Assembly: GCA_964408025.1 (NCBI GenBank)
Contig: CAYOXX010000085.1
Coordinates: 1 to 14,296 of the forward strand
Direction of reading: 5' to 3'
From: CAYOXX01 sp964408025
GTDB lineage: Bacteria > Acidobacteriota > DATKUA01
Length of the DNA stretch: 14,296 nucleotides
Part shown: piece by piece, positions 6,065 through 13,539 of the stretch
How the letters are laid out: the number at the start of each line of letters is the position of its first letter
Numbering within the stretch: the stretch's first letter is position 1
Translations under genes and position numbers: made by a program
The notes under the pieces: generated by a model
The model's database searches: none
What the model was told of the DNA's origin: nothing
The model's input: the letters and a program-made list of their open reading frames with translations, nothing else

Positions 6065-9000
6065 CGCAGCATCCCCTTGCTCTCCAGGTAGGCCTCGCAG
6101 CGGGTCATGATGCCGGCGTCGTTGGCGTGGCCGTCGTACTGCAGCGTCAGGAACGGCTTGCCGGAGGCGTCGACGATGAAGTGCTTGATGTAGCTGTCGG
6201 GGCCGCACTTGAAATTGGTGATGTAGATCAGGTGCAGGTTCGGGTAGCTGCGCGCCAGCTTGGCGGCGGCGAGGATGCGGCGGCCGTAGTTCCAGTACAT
6301 GTTCTCGTTGACGTCGGTGATGTCGACCCGGTCGACCGGCAGGAAGTCGAGGCCGATGACGTTGACGCCGTAGTAGCGGCGCAGCTTGTCGGGTGTCGAG
6401 AGGTTGGAGCCAGCGTCGTAGAGGTTGTAGGGCCGGCCCAGCAGCACGACGCCGCTCTCGTCCTTGTCGTCGAGGATCTCCAGCGCCTCCTCGCCCGCCT
6501 CCAGCAGCGCATTGTTGAACCTCTCCTGGGCGGCGTAGCCGGCTTCCACGGCCCGCAAGATCGCCCCGCGGGAGAAGCCTAGCGGCTTGAATGCCCTGAC
6601 CAGCTCGCGGACGACGAGGTGAGGCCCGGAGCGGAAGTGCATGGTCGGGCTGAGGAAACGGGAGCGGTACTCGCCGAAGTGCCGCGCCGAGGCGGCCACG
6701 AACGGCAGCGTGGTGTTCCAGGGGCAAACGTAGTTGTTGGTGGTGACCTCCGGCGGCGCCTCGGCGTTGATGTTGTTGGGGAGCAGGACGTAGTCGACAC
6801 CCTTCTCGATCAGGTCGCCGACGTGGCCCAGCGCCAGCTTGATCGGAAAGCAGGGCTCGGCGACGGAGATCTCCTGCCCCCGGCCGACGATGCGGCGGTT
6901 GGTCTCGTCGCTGAGCACGGTGCGGACGCCGAGGCCGCGCAGGAAGGCGCTCCAGAAGGGAAAGCGGTCGTAGAAGTACATGGCCCGCGGGACGCCGACC
7001 GAGATGCCGTCGCCGGCCTCCGGATCGTAGCCGGCCATCAGCAGCTCGCCGTGCAGGGCCAAGAGGTCCGGCACGACAGGCTTCTTCTCCACCTTCGCTT
7101 TCTTGCGGTAGCGGTCGCTGCAGCGGTCGCCCCAGTAGCTGGAGCTGCCGTCGATGTCGAAGCGAATGATGTCGCAGAAGTTCGAGCAGCCCTTGCAAGT
7201 GAACTCCTTGGTAGTGAAGTCGACCCGCTTGAGGCTGAAGCCGCGGAAGGAGGTGTCGCGCCCGAGGGCGCGCATCTTGTCGCGGGCCAGCAGGGCGACG
7301 CCGTAGGCGCCGACGACGCCGTTGTGCGGCGGCACGACGATCTCCATGCCGAGGATCTTGCTGAAGGCGGCGGCCACGGCGTCGTTGTAGGCGGTGCCGC
7401 CCTGGAAGAAGATTGTGCCGCCGATGTCGCGCCCGCGCACGACGCGGTTGATGTAGTTGTAGGCCACCGAGTAGGCGAGCCCGGCGACTACGTCCTCCTT
7501 CGGCGCGCCGCGCTTGAGGAAGTGCTTGACGTCGCTCTCGATGAAGACGGTGCAGCGCTCGCCCAGCTTGATCGGCGCGGCGCTCCGGAAGGCCAGCTCG
7601 GCAAACTCCCCCTTGATCGAGATCCCCAGCTCCTCGGCGCGCTCCTCGAGGAAGGAGCCGGTCCCGGCGGCGCAGGCCTCGTTCATGGTGAAGTCGACGA
7701 CGACGCCGTCCTCGAGGCGGATGAACTTCGAGTCCTGCCCGCCGATCTCGAAGATGGTGTCGACCTTGCCGTCCAGCAGGCGCCGGGCTACGGCGTTGGC
7801 GCCGACCTGGTGGGCCGTGATCTCGTCGTTGACGGTGTCGGCGCCCACCAGCTCACCGATCAGCTCGCGACCGCTGCCGGTGGTGCCGACGCCGCGGATG
7901 CGGATGCGGCCGCCGATCTCCCGCTCGATCTCCTGCAGGCCCTCGTCCACCACCTCGATCGGCCGGCTCTGGGTGCGCGAGTAGATCTCGTAGACTACGT
8001 TACCATCGGCGTCGGAGACCACCAGGTTGGTGCTGATCGAGCCTACGTCGATGCCGAGGTAGCTATCGATCGGCTCGCCGCCGGGCGGGAAGGCGTACGG
8101 CTTGACGCGGTCGCGCAGCAGCTCCACCTTCTCCAGGTCGAGCCTCTCGCTGCGGGGGAAGTCCTCCTCGCGCGGCGCGCGCTCTTCGGCGGCCTCCAGG
8201 TGTTCGAGGCCGTACGGCTCGGCGTCCTCCTCGCGCGCCATCAGCGCCGCGCCGACTGCACCCATCCAGGCGTATAGCGCGGGCACAAAAAGCTCATCGC
8301 CCTCGAGCCCGAAGAGCCGGCGCAGCGCATCGACTATGCCGGAGTTGTGGGCCACGCCGCCGATGAAGGCGACCGGCGGCACGACCTCCTTGCCCTTGCA
8401 GATGGCGCCCTTGAAGTTCCGGCTCACCGCCTCGCAGAGCCCCTTGAGGATCTCCGGCGGGCGGTAGCCCTTCTGCTGGGCGTGGATCATGTCGCTCTTG
8501 GCGAATACGGAGCAGCGGCCGGCGATCGTCGGCGCCCGGCTGGTGGCCGCCACCAGGGCGCCGATCTCCTCGACGTCGTAGCGCAAGCGCAGGGCCTGCT
8601 GGTCGATGAAGGAGCCGGTGCCGGCGGCGCAGTCGCCGCTCTTCTCGTAGTCGGCCAGGCCGAGGCGGCCGCTCTCCGGATCGGGATGCAGCAGGATGTA
8701 CTTGCTGGCCTCGCCGCCCATCTCGAACACCGTGCGCACCGCCGGCTCGAGCACGTCGAAGGCGCGCGCGATGGCCCGGAACTCGTTGAAGAAACTCAGG
8801 CCGGCGGTCCGCGCCACCAGGCGGCCGCCGGAGCCGGTGACGCCGATGCCGGCTGCGCCTACCGGGAGGTGTCCGAGGGCGCTGCGGAGCTCCTCGACCG
8901 TCGCAGCCCCCGGCTCGCCCTTGAGCCGCCGGTAGCGGCTGACCAGCAGAGGCGGCTCCGCCACGCCTCCAAAGTCCTGCGCAGACTGGAAGAGGTCGCC

Positions 9001-9108
9001 GGAGCGCGAGGCTATCTCCCGCAGCTCTTCCCGGTCTTCGTCGCCGCCGCCCAGCAGCGCCAGCTTGACGCTCACCGAGCCGGTATCTATGCCCAGGGTT
9101 ATCCCCAT
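6043..9108 (-). CDS. Tandem BcrA/BadF/HgdC-type activase fused to DUF2229, 1021 aa
   Basis: A cytoplasmic ATP-dependent electron activase of the ASKHA fold, related to the activator of 2-hydroxyacyl-CoA dehydratases. Module 1 (about 1-290) starts GITLGIDTGSVSVK and has cluster cysteines C160 (GDCAAGTGSF) and C199 (GRCSVFAKSD). Module 2 (about 349-608) starts LGIDVGSISTN, with C479 (NEACAAGTGSF) and C519 (GERCTVFIESD). A cysteine cluster (C638, C641, C645, C663) follows. The DUF2229/COG3580 region (about 700-1015) has AEPCFPIK, NNYVCPWN, LLGRPYNLYDAG and FKCGPDS. Family activases are homodimers sharing one [4Fe-4S] cluster; here both halves are in one chain. I use the ATG at 9108 because IDTGS begins within a few residues, as in homologues. 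A TTG at 9168 would add 20 unrelated residues. The partner subunit overlaps its 3' end. No dedicated CoA pathway genes are nearby. Confidence 0.9.
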   Translation of the reverse strand: MGITLGIDTGSVSVKLALLGGGDEDREELREIASRSGDLFQSAQDFGGVAEPPLLVSRYRRLKGEPGAATVEELRSALGHLPVGAAGIGVTGSGGRLVARTAGLSFFNEFRAIARAFDVLEPAVRTVFEMGGEASKYILLHPDPESGRLGLADYEKSGDCAAGTGSFIDQQALRLRYDVEEIGALVAATSRAPTIAGRCSVFAKSDMIHAQQKGYRPPEILKGLCEAVSRNFKGAICKGKEVVPPVAFIGGVAHNSGIVDALRRLFGLEGDELFVPALYAWMGAVGAALMAREEDAEPYGLEHLEAAEERAPREEDFPRSERLDLEKVELLRDRVKPYAFPPGGEPIDSYLGIDVGSISTNLVVSDADGNVVYEIYSRTQSRPIEVVDEGLQEIEREIGGRIRIRGVGTTGSGRELIGELVGADTVNDEITAHQVGANAVARRLLDGKVDTIFEIGGQDSKFIRLEDGVVVDFTMNEACAAGTGSFLEERAEELGISIKGEFAELAFRSAAPIKLGERCTVFIESDVKHFLKRGAPKEDVVAGLAYSVAYNYINRVVRGRDIGGTIFFQGGTAYNDAVAAAFSKILGMEIVVPPHNGVVGAYGVALLARDKMRALGRDTSFRGFSLKRVDFTTKEFTCKGCSNFCDIIRFDIDGSSSYWGDRCSDRYRKKAKVEKKPVVPDLLALHGELLMAGYDPEAGDGISVGVPRAMYFYDRFPFWSAFLRGLGVRTVLSDETNRRIVGRGQEISVAEPCFPIKLALGHVGDLIEKGVDYVLLPNNINAEAPPEVTTNNYVCPWNTTLPFVAASARHFGEYRSRFLSPTMHFRSGPHLVVRELVRAFKPLGFSRGAILRAVEAGYAAQERFNNALLEAGEEALEILDDKDESGVVLLGRPYNLYDAGSNLSTPDKLRRYYGVNVIGLDFLPVDRVDITDVNENMYWNYGRRILAAAKLARSYPNLHLIYITNFKCGPDSYIKHFIVDASGKPFLTLQYDGHANDAGIMTRCEAYLESKGMLRWWNSES

Positions 9109-9261
9109 TCCGATTTCCGTTATGCGCGTAGTGCGCGTAATTCTAGCCTCCGCACCAGGCAGAGGCAAGACGCGCCGGACCGGGGACCCGGTTGCACGTC
9201 ACCCAGCCTACGCTTCCTGATGTCAAACCTCCGGACTTTCCGGACCGCCAATCACGCGGAA

Positions 9262-9289
9262 AGTATAGTCGCCTCGCGACGCTATTCAA
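9262..9289 (-). promoter_or_regulatory. Candidate promoter of the activase pair
   Basis: On the minus strand, TTGAAT (9289-9284) is followed by a 16-base spacer and TATACT (9267-9262). Transcription would start near 9255, leaving a leader of about 150 bases before the ATG at 9108. The boxes are good matches to a housekeeping promoter in an otherwise GC-rich region. Confidence 0.5.
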
Positions 9290-9327
9290 CCCCTTACCGG
9301 CTAATTTTCCCCGACTCTCTCTCGAAA

Positions 9328-9344
9328 CCGGGTTTAGAACCCGG
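9328..9344 (-). terminator. CCGGGTT/AACCCGG hairpin
   Basis: The 17-base sequence CCGGGTTTAGAACCCGG forms a 7-bp perfect stem with a three-base loop. Read on the minus strand it is followed by TTTCG, so it may end a short transcript arriving from 9564 before the activase promoter. Its TTTAG centre also resembles the loops of the repeats at 627-644 and 1717-1743, so it may instead be another repeat copy. Confidence 0.4.
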
Positions 9345-9441
9345 CGATCGCAGGCCTCACGGATAAATGTGCAAACCGCTGTAATCCTCGCCTTAGTGTC
9401 TGCCGACCGGATCGAAGATATCTGGATCCCCCGCAGCCGTC

Positions 9442-9564
9442 TCAATCGCCTCCTGATGCCGGAGCGTCGGCATTCTCGGTCCGCTGGTCGTCTCCAGCTC
9501 AGGTGAAGGGATAAGATACCGCGGCGACAAGCACGCAAAAAGAAATGAAGCCGATACGACTCAT
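9442..9564 (-). pseudogene. Tiny signal-peptide gene interrupted by TGA (remnant or recoded small lipoprotein)
   Basis: On the minus strand, GGAGGG (9574-9569) precedes an ATG at 9564. The frame encodes an N-terminal basic residue and a hydrophobic core (MSRIGF, then ISFCVLVAAVSY), which is a convincing export signal. After PFT a TGA stops it at 9501-9499, giving 21 residues. In the same frame the sequence continues AGDDQRTENADAPASGGD to a second TGA (9444-9442). That is the composition expected of a mature secreted peptide or small lipoprotein. The first TGA stands where a lipoprotein cysteine (TGC/TGT) might be, although T is not a usual residue before it. A 5-bp hairpin (GCTGG/CCAGC, 9498-9483) starts right after the TGA. 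The simplest reading is a decayed gene. A selenocysteine codon is possible but unproven. Confidence 0.35.
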
Positions 9565-9574
9565 AAGGCCCTCC

Positions 9575-9817
9575 GACGAAAAGCGATGATTATTTACGCC
9601 TACTGCCCAAGTGGCTGGCGACCGAGTAACCACCCTGTTAAGCATAGCTCAGATTATTCGGCTTGGCGAAGCTCCGATCAGTAAATGAACGACGTCTGAC
9701 CGCTCTTCCCTTCAGGTTTGACGTCAACATCGACCCATCCAGCCCGGCAATAAGGCTTGATATGTTCGCTTTTTTTCATGGCGCCCGATTGTTCGACCGA
9801 TAAAAGCAAACCAACTG
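9575..9817. other. Non-coding stretch upstream of the exported propeller protein
   Basis: No gene is supported on either strand. Small dyads are present (GTGG/CCAC at about 9611-9632, AGCC/GGCT near 9741-9756) and there is a T-run at about 9769-9776, but nothing folds into a structure I can name. I looked for c-di-GMP, cobalamin and other common riboswitch cores because extracellular proteins are often controlled that way, and did not find a match. Together with its flanks it makes an unusually long gap (about 800 bases) between the divergent activase and propeller genes. Confidence 0.4.
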
Positions 9818-9846
9818 TTGTCAAGACGATTAACTATCGGTAACAT
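9818..9846 (+). promoter_or_regulatory. Candidate promoter of the exported propeller protein
   Basis: TTGTCA (9818-9823) is followed by a 17-base spacer and TAACAT (9841-9846). A start near 9853 gives a leader of about 55 bases, ending with the GGGAGG ribosome binding site of the gene at 9908. Confidence 0.45.
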
Positions 9847-9907
9847 CGCGATTATCCCAAACGATCCGAACCGCATCCGGACATTTAATGTCCTGGGAGG
9901 ATTAATA

Positions 9908-12900
9908 ATGAATATTCACTCCAGACACGTTTTTCATCTATGTATCATCATAACTTTGATGGTCAGCGCAACTACCGCTCCTCTCGACGATGGCACTGGA
10001 GCAGTTGTCCCGGATGATTCGGCGCGCGTTCTGCTGGTCTCTTCGGTTGTCGATAACGCCGATGTGCTAGCGGCCGCGGCGGCCGAAGACGTCCTTGTGA
10101 TCCGATACGACACGGAGAGTACGGATCTGGAAGCGCTGCTCGGCCTGGTAAGGGATGCGCTGGGCGGGCGAAAAGCCTTGTCGATCGGTTTCGCCGCTCA
10201 CGACTTCGGCGAAGCCAGGTTCTATCTCACCGGCTCAGAGACGGTCAGCCTCAGCTCGACGCTGGCGAGCGCATCGCAGCGGGCGTTCTGGCAGGAGCTG
10301 GGGGCGCTGATCGAGGAGGGCGGTCGCATCGACATCTTCGCCTGCAAACTTGTCGCCGGCGAACAGGGCTTGATGCTCGTCTCGGCTATCGAGGCGGTTT
10401 CAGGGGTCGGGGTCGCCGCCTCGAGCGATAACACCGGCAACATCGCCTCGGGCGGCGACTGGATTCTCGAGACCGACGACATCAACCTCGCTGACCTCTA
10501 CTTCTACCGCGCCGAGCTCGCCCGCTTTTCCGGCCTGCTCACCTCGCACGTGGCCAAGCTGACCGCCTTGGATGCAGCGGAGAGCGATTGTTTCGGTGCC
10601 TCGGTTTCAATCTCCGGTGATTATGCTGTTGTCGGCGCCGACAGTGATGATGATGCCGGCAACGGATCAGGTTCCGCTTATATCTTCTACAGGAACGGCG
10701 CAGGTAACTGGGGACAGGTGGCCAAGCTGACAGCCTCGGACGCCGCTGGTGGCGATTGGTTCGGCTTTTCAGTTTCAATCTCCGGTGATTATGCGGTTGT
10801 CGGGGCATGGGGGAATGATGATGCCGGCACCGATTCAGGTTCCGCTTATATCTTCTACAGGAACCAGGGAGGCGACGACAACTGGGGCCAGGTGGCCAAG
10901 CTAACCGCCTCGGACGCCGCGGTTGGTGACCATTTCAGCTGGTCAGTTTCAATCTCCGGTGATTACGCGGTTGTCGGGGCAGATTTGGATGATGATGCCG
11001 GCAGCGGTTCAGGTTCCGCTTATGTATTTGTGAAACCAAGCTCCGGTTGGGCCGATATGACCCAGACGGCCAAGCTGACAGCCTCGGACGCCGCTGGTGG
11101 CGATTGGTTCGGCTCGTCGGTTTCAATCTCCGGTGATTGTACGGTTGTCGGTGCACGTTGGAATGGTGATGCCGGCTTCGAATCAGGTGCCGCTTATGTA
11201 TTTGTGAAACCGAGCTCCGGCTGGGCCGACATGACCCAGACGGCCAAGCTGACAGCCTCGGACGCCGCGGTTAATGACAATTTCGGCTGGTCAGTTTCAA
11301 TCTCCGGTGATTATGCGGTTATCGGCGCCGAAGGGGATGACGGCTATTCAGGTTCCGCTTATGTATTTGTGAAACCGAGCTCCGGCTGGGCCGACATGAC
11401 CCAGACGGCCAAGCTGACAGCCTCGGACGCCGCGGTTGGTGACCAATTCGGCAGGTCAGTTTCAATATACGGTGACTATGCTGTTGTCGGCGCCGACCAT
11501 GATGATGATGCCGGCAGCGCTTCAGGTTCCGCTTACGTATATAATATTACGACACCCCAAATCTCAAACCCCACCTCTACGGACGTGACCTGCACCGCCG
11601 CTACCCTGGGCGCCACGGTGGACAACGACGGCTGCTCGGCGATTACGGAAAGGGGCGTGGTATGGAGCAGATCGGCGAACCCGACCGTCACCACCAACGA
11701 CGGTCAGGAGACCTCCGCCGGCACTACGGGCACCTTTACTGTACCCGCCACCGGCCTCTCGGCCGGCACTACCTATCACTTCCGCGGCTACGCCACAAAC
11801 TCCATCGGCACGGCGTACACCTCGGATACGACCTTCACAACCTCAACCGGAGCGCCCTCGATATCCAACCCGACCTCCACCAACGTAGCTTCAAACTCCG
11901 CCACTCTCGGCGCGACCGTTAATAACAACGGCGGCTCTGCACTCACCGAAAGAGGCGTGGTCTGGTCGGCAAGCGCAAACCCAACTGTCGGGTCCAACGA
12001 GGGTATAGCCACCTCTCCCGTCAACGTCGGCAGCTTCACCGTTTCGGCCACCGGCTTGTCGTCCGACACCACCTATCACTTCCGCGGCTTCGCCACAAAC
12101 GCCGTCGGCACGGCTTACACTGAGGATGCCACGTTCTCCACCTCGCAATCGAACGCCGGCTCGCTGAAGGTCACTATCCAGACCGGCGCCTCGAACCTGG
12201 ACGGTACTTATTGGAGGATAGGATCGAACGGCGGGAACGCTGCGGCGAAACCTTCCCGGTCCCGGTCGGCCGCCATGCGCGGTTGGCATGCCAGCGGTCA
12301 AACCATTGAACTGGAGCAGGGCAGCTACACCATCGAGTTCCTGCCGATCCCGGGCTGGATATACCCCGACGTCGACGTTGAGATCGTGCCGGGCAAGCGG
12401 ACTAAGCTGCGGGCGGAGTTTATTCCCTTCCTCGTCAGCGCCGCATCGGACTACGACAGCGACGGCGACAGCGATCCGGCAGTGTTCCAGCCCTCCGACC
12501 AGACCTGGCAAGTCCAGGGTCAGTCCGAGGAGCGCTTCGGCAGGATGGGCTCCTGGCCGGTACCCGGAGATTACGACGGCGACGGGATCGCCGACCTCGC
12601 CTACTGGAATCCCAGGAAAGGCATCTGGCGCGTCAAAGGCGGCCCCAAGCTGAAGAAATTCGGCTTCATGTGCGATCTGCCCGTTCCCGCCGATTACGAC
12701 GGCGACGGGCTGACAGATCCCGCTCTCTATCGCCCCTCCACCGGCGAGTGGTTCATTCGCCTCTCGGGAGGCGTGCCGGCCCGCAAACCGGACATCCTGA
12801 GTCAGGTGTTCGGCGGCGACCCGGACGACCTGCCGGTGCCCGGCGACTACGACGGCGACGGCCTCGCGGATCCGGCTGTGTACAACCTCAGAACCCGCGT

Positions 12901-13213
12901 TTGGAGATTCGCCGAGGGCGAGGATCTGTCGTACGGCCGCAGCAGCGAGATACCGGTCCCGGCGGACTACGACGGCGACGGGATTACCGATGTCGCCATG
13001 GCCGATATGGAAGCGGGCATATGGCGCGTCAGGGAACAGTTCAGGATCAAGATTCGCAGCAAGGCCACAGACGTTCCGGTGCCCGGCGATTACGACGGCG
13101 ACGGCTCCGCCGAGGTGGCCTACTACCGCACCGGGAACGGCCGCTGGTTCCTCGAAGATGGTGCGGTTAAATTCGGCTCGAAGGAGGATGTGCCGCTGGT
13201 CCGCGGCCCCTAG
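9908..13213 (+). CDS. Exported DUF4347 / FG-GAP propeller / Fn3-like / DYDGDG-repeat protein, 1101 aa
   Basis: A large surface or secreted protein, likely adhesive. A signal peptide (1-24, core FHLCIIITLMVS) precedes a DUF4347 domain (about 40-205: VLLVSSVVDNADVL, IDIFACKLVAGEQG, ASSDNTGN). This domain is usually found at the N-terminus of giant bacterial adhesins. Six FG-GAP-like blades follow (about 215-546; core AKLTASDAA..D.FG.SVSISGDYAVVGA, period 55-58). Next are two Fn3-like modules exactly 100 residues apart (552 and 652; ERGVVWS, TTYHFRG.ATN), a PEGA-like linker (752-840, GSYTIEFLPIPGW), and six DxDxDG blades beginning at 848, 888, 929, 980, 1020 and 1061. The DxDxDG loops should bind calcium. 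The start is the ATG at 9908, with GGGAGG 7 bases upstream. A TTG at 9818 would add 30 residues ahead of the signal peptide. No LPxTG, PEP-CTERM or C-terminal sorting tail is obvious, so its anchoring is unknown. The ligand is unknown. Confidence 0.9.
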   Translation: MNIHSRHVFHLCIIITLMVSATTAPLDDGTGAVVPDDSARVLLVSSVVDNADVLAAAAAEDVLVIRYDTESTDLEALLGLVRDALGGRKALSIGFAAHDFGEARFYLTGSETVSLSSTLASASQRAFWQELGALIEEGGRIDIFACKLVAGEQGLMLVSAIEAVSGVGVAASSDNTGNIASGGDWILETDDINLADLYFYRAELARFSGLLTSHVAKLTALDAAESDCFGASVSISGDYAVVGADSDDDAGNGSGSAYIFYRNGAGNWGQVAKLTASDAAGGDWFGFSVSISGDYAVVGAWGNDDAGTDSGSAYIFYRNQGGDDNWGQVAKLTASDAAVGDHFSWSVSISGDYAVVGADLDDDAGSGSGSAYVFVKPSSGWADMTQTAKLTASDAAGGDWFGSSVSISGDCTVVGARWNGDAGFESGAAYVFVKPSSGWADMTQTAKLTASDAAVNDNFGWSVSISGDYAVIGAEGDDGYSGSAYVFVKPSSGWADMTQTAKLTASDAAVGDQFGRSVSIYGDYAVVGADHDDDAGSASGSAYVYNITTPQISNPTSTDVTCTAATLGATVDNDGCSAITERGVVWSRSANPTVTTNDGQETSAGTTGTFTVPATGLSAGTTYHFRGYATNSIGTAYTSDTTFTTSTGAPSISNPTSTNVASNSATLGATVNNNGGSALTERGVVWSASANPTVGSNEGIATSPVNVGSFTVSATGLSSDTTYHFRGFATNAVGTAYTEDATFSTSQSNAGSLKVTIQTGASNLDGTYWRIGSNGGNAAAKPSRSRSAAMRGWHASGQTIELEQGSYTIEFLPIPGWIYPDVDVEIVPGKRTKLRAEFIPFLVSAASDYDSDGDSDPAVFQPSDQTWQVQGQSEERFGRMGSWPVPGDYDGDGIADLAYWNPRKGIWRVKGGPKLKKFGFMCDLPVPADYDGDGLTDPALYRPSTGEWFIRLSGGVPARKPDILSQVFGGDPDDLPVPGDYDGDGLADPAVYNLRTRVWRFAEGEDLSYGRSSEIPVPADYDGDGITDVAMADMEAGIWRVREQFRIKIRSKATDVPVPGDYDGDGSAEVAYYRTGNGRWFLEDGAVKFGSKEDVPLVRGP
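10550..11545 (+). repeat. Six tandem coding repeats of about 165-174 bp
   Basis: Units begin near 10550, 10718, 10892, 11066, 11240 and 11405. Long identical DNA stretches recur between units, for example TCAATCTCCGGTGATTATGC and the block encoding VFVKPSSGWADMTQ in units 3-5. Units 1-2 end with a different linker (IFYRN...NWGQ). Such identity at synonymous positions points to recent duplication or gene conversion within the array. Confidence 0.85.
11561..12145 (+). repeat. Two tandem coding repeats of 300 bp (Fn3-like modules)
   Basis: The second unit starts at 11861, exactly 300 bases after the first. Shared residues include ISNPTST, ATLGATV, ERGVVWS, SANPTV, ATGLS, TTYHFRG and GTAYT. The pair has diverged more than the FG-GAP array upstream, so it is an older duplication. 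Confidence 0.8.
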
Positions 13214-13539
13214 GTAAATACGCGCACCGGAATGCAACCGGCGCCTAAGGAAATTGTGCCGCTATAAGTGCACCTAGGGGAATACTGTCAACCGCTGATA
13301 ATTTACCCTATATCAACATTCCCGCCGTGTGCCCGCGCGGATCTCCTTTGCGTTGATCTCTACCCACCCGGACGGCAGTAAACCTGCGGCTTGGACGGGC
13401 TGTCTCTCATCTGCATGGATTCGATGACTTCAGGTTCTCTCTTCCCTCGGTGAAAAAGCAAAGCCCTCAGAACCTTTCTCCCTTGAAATGCCGCCGCCCT
13501 TCGGCCATCATGAAAAACCTTTACGTGGGGAGGGATAAA
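13214..13539 (+). other. Intergenic region between two exported-protein genes
   Basis: No gene is supported. An imperfect dyad (GCG..CCGG / CCGGCGC, about 13221-13243) just after the stop may weakly terminate the propeller gene, but lacks a T-tract. A possible promoter for the peptidase is CTGTCA (13285-13290), an 18-base spacer and TATATC (13309-13314), which would leave a leader of about 220 bases. A minus-strand 65-codon frame at 13360-13557 looks like chance. GCAAAGCC at about 13458 recalls part of a c-di-GMP riboswitch, but the rest of that motif is missing. Confidence 0.35.

Noticed and set aside
6065..7198. N-terminal extension of the HgdB-like frame back to 7198
   Set aside because: That part is low-complexity, Arg/Pro-rich out-of-frame reading of the DUF2229 region. 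The family protein starts at the ATG at 6064.
2021..9366. Long plus-strand open frames (2021-3172, 4694-6091, 6619-8277, 8347-9366) opposite the kinase and activase genes
   Set aside because: They lie antisense to genes with clear family motifs, have no recognisable domains, and arise from the high-GC codon bias.
9143..9538. 131-codon minus-strand frame and 104-codon plus-strand frame (9192-9506)
   Set aside because: Arg- and Ser-rich compositions without ribosome binding sites or domains. They overlap promoter and hairpin features and read as chance frames.
9510..9640. c-di-GMP-I (GEMM) or other riboswitch ahead of the propeller gene
   Set aside because: Fragments such as ACGAAAAGC and GTGGCTGG look suggestive, but the paired core and conserved joining bases do not line up.
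13440..13530. c-di-GMP riboswitch in the peptidase leader (GCAAAGCC motif)
   Set aside because: Only the short GCAAAGCC string matches. The partner helix and the tetraloop-receptor part are absent.
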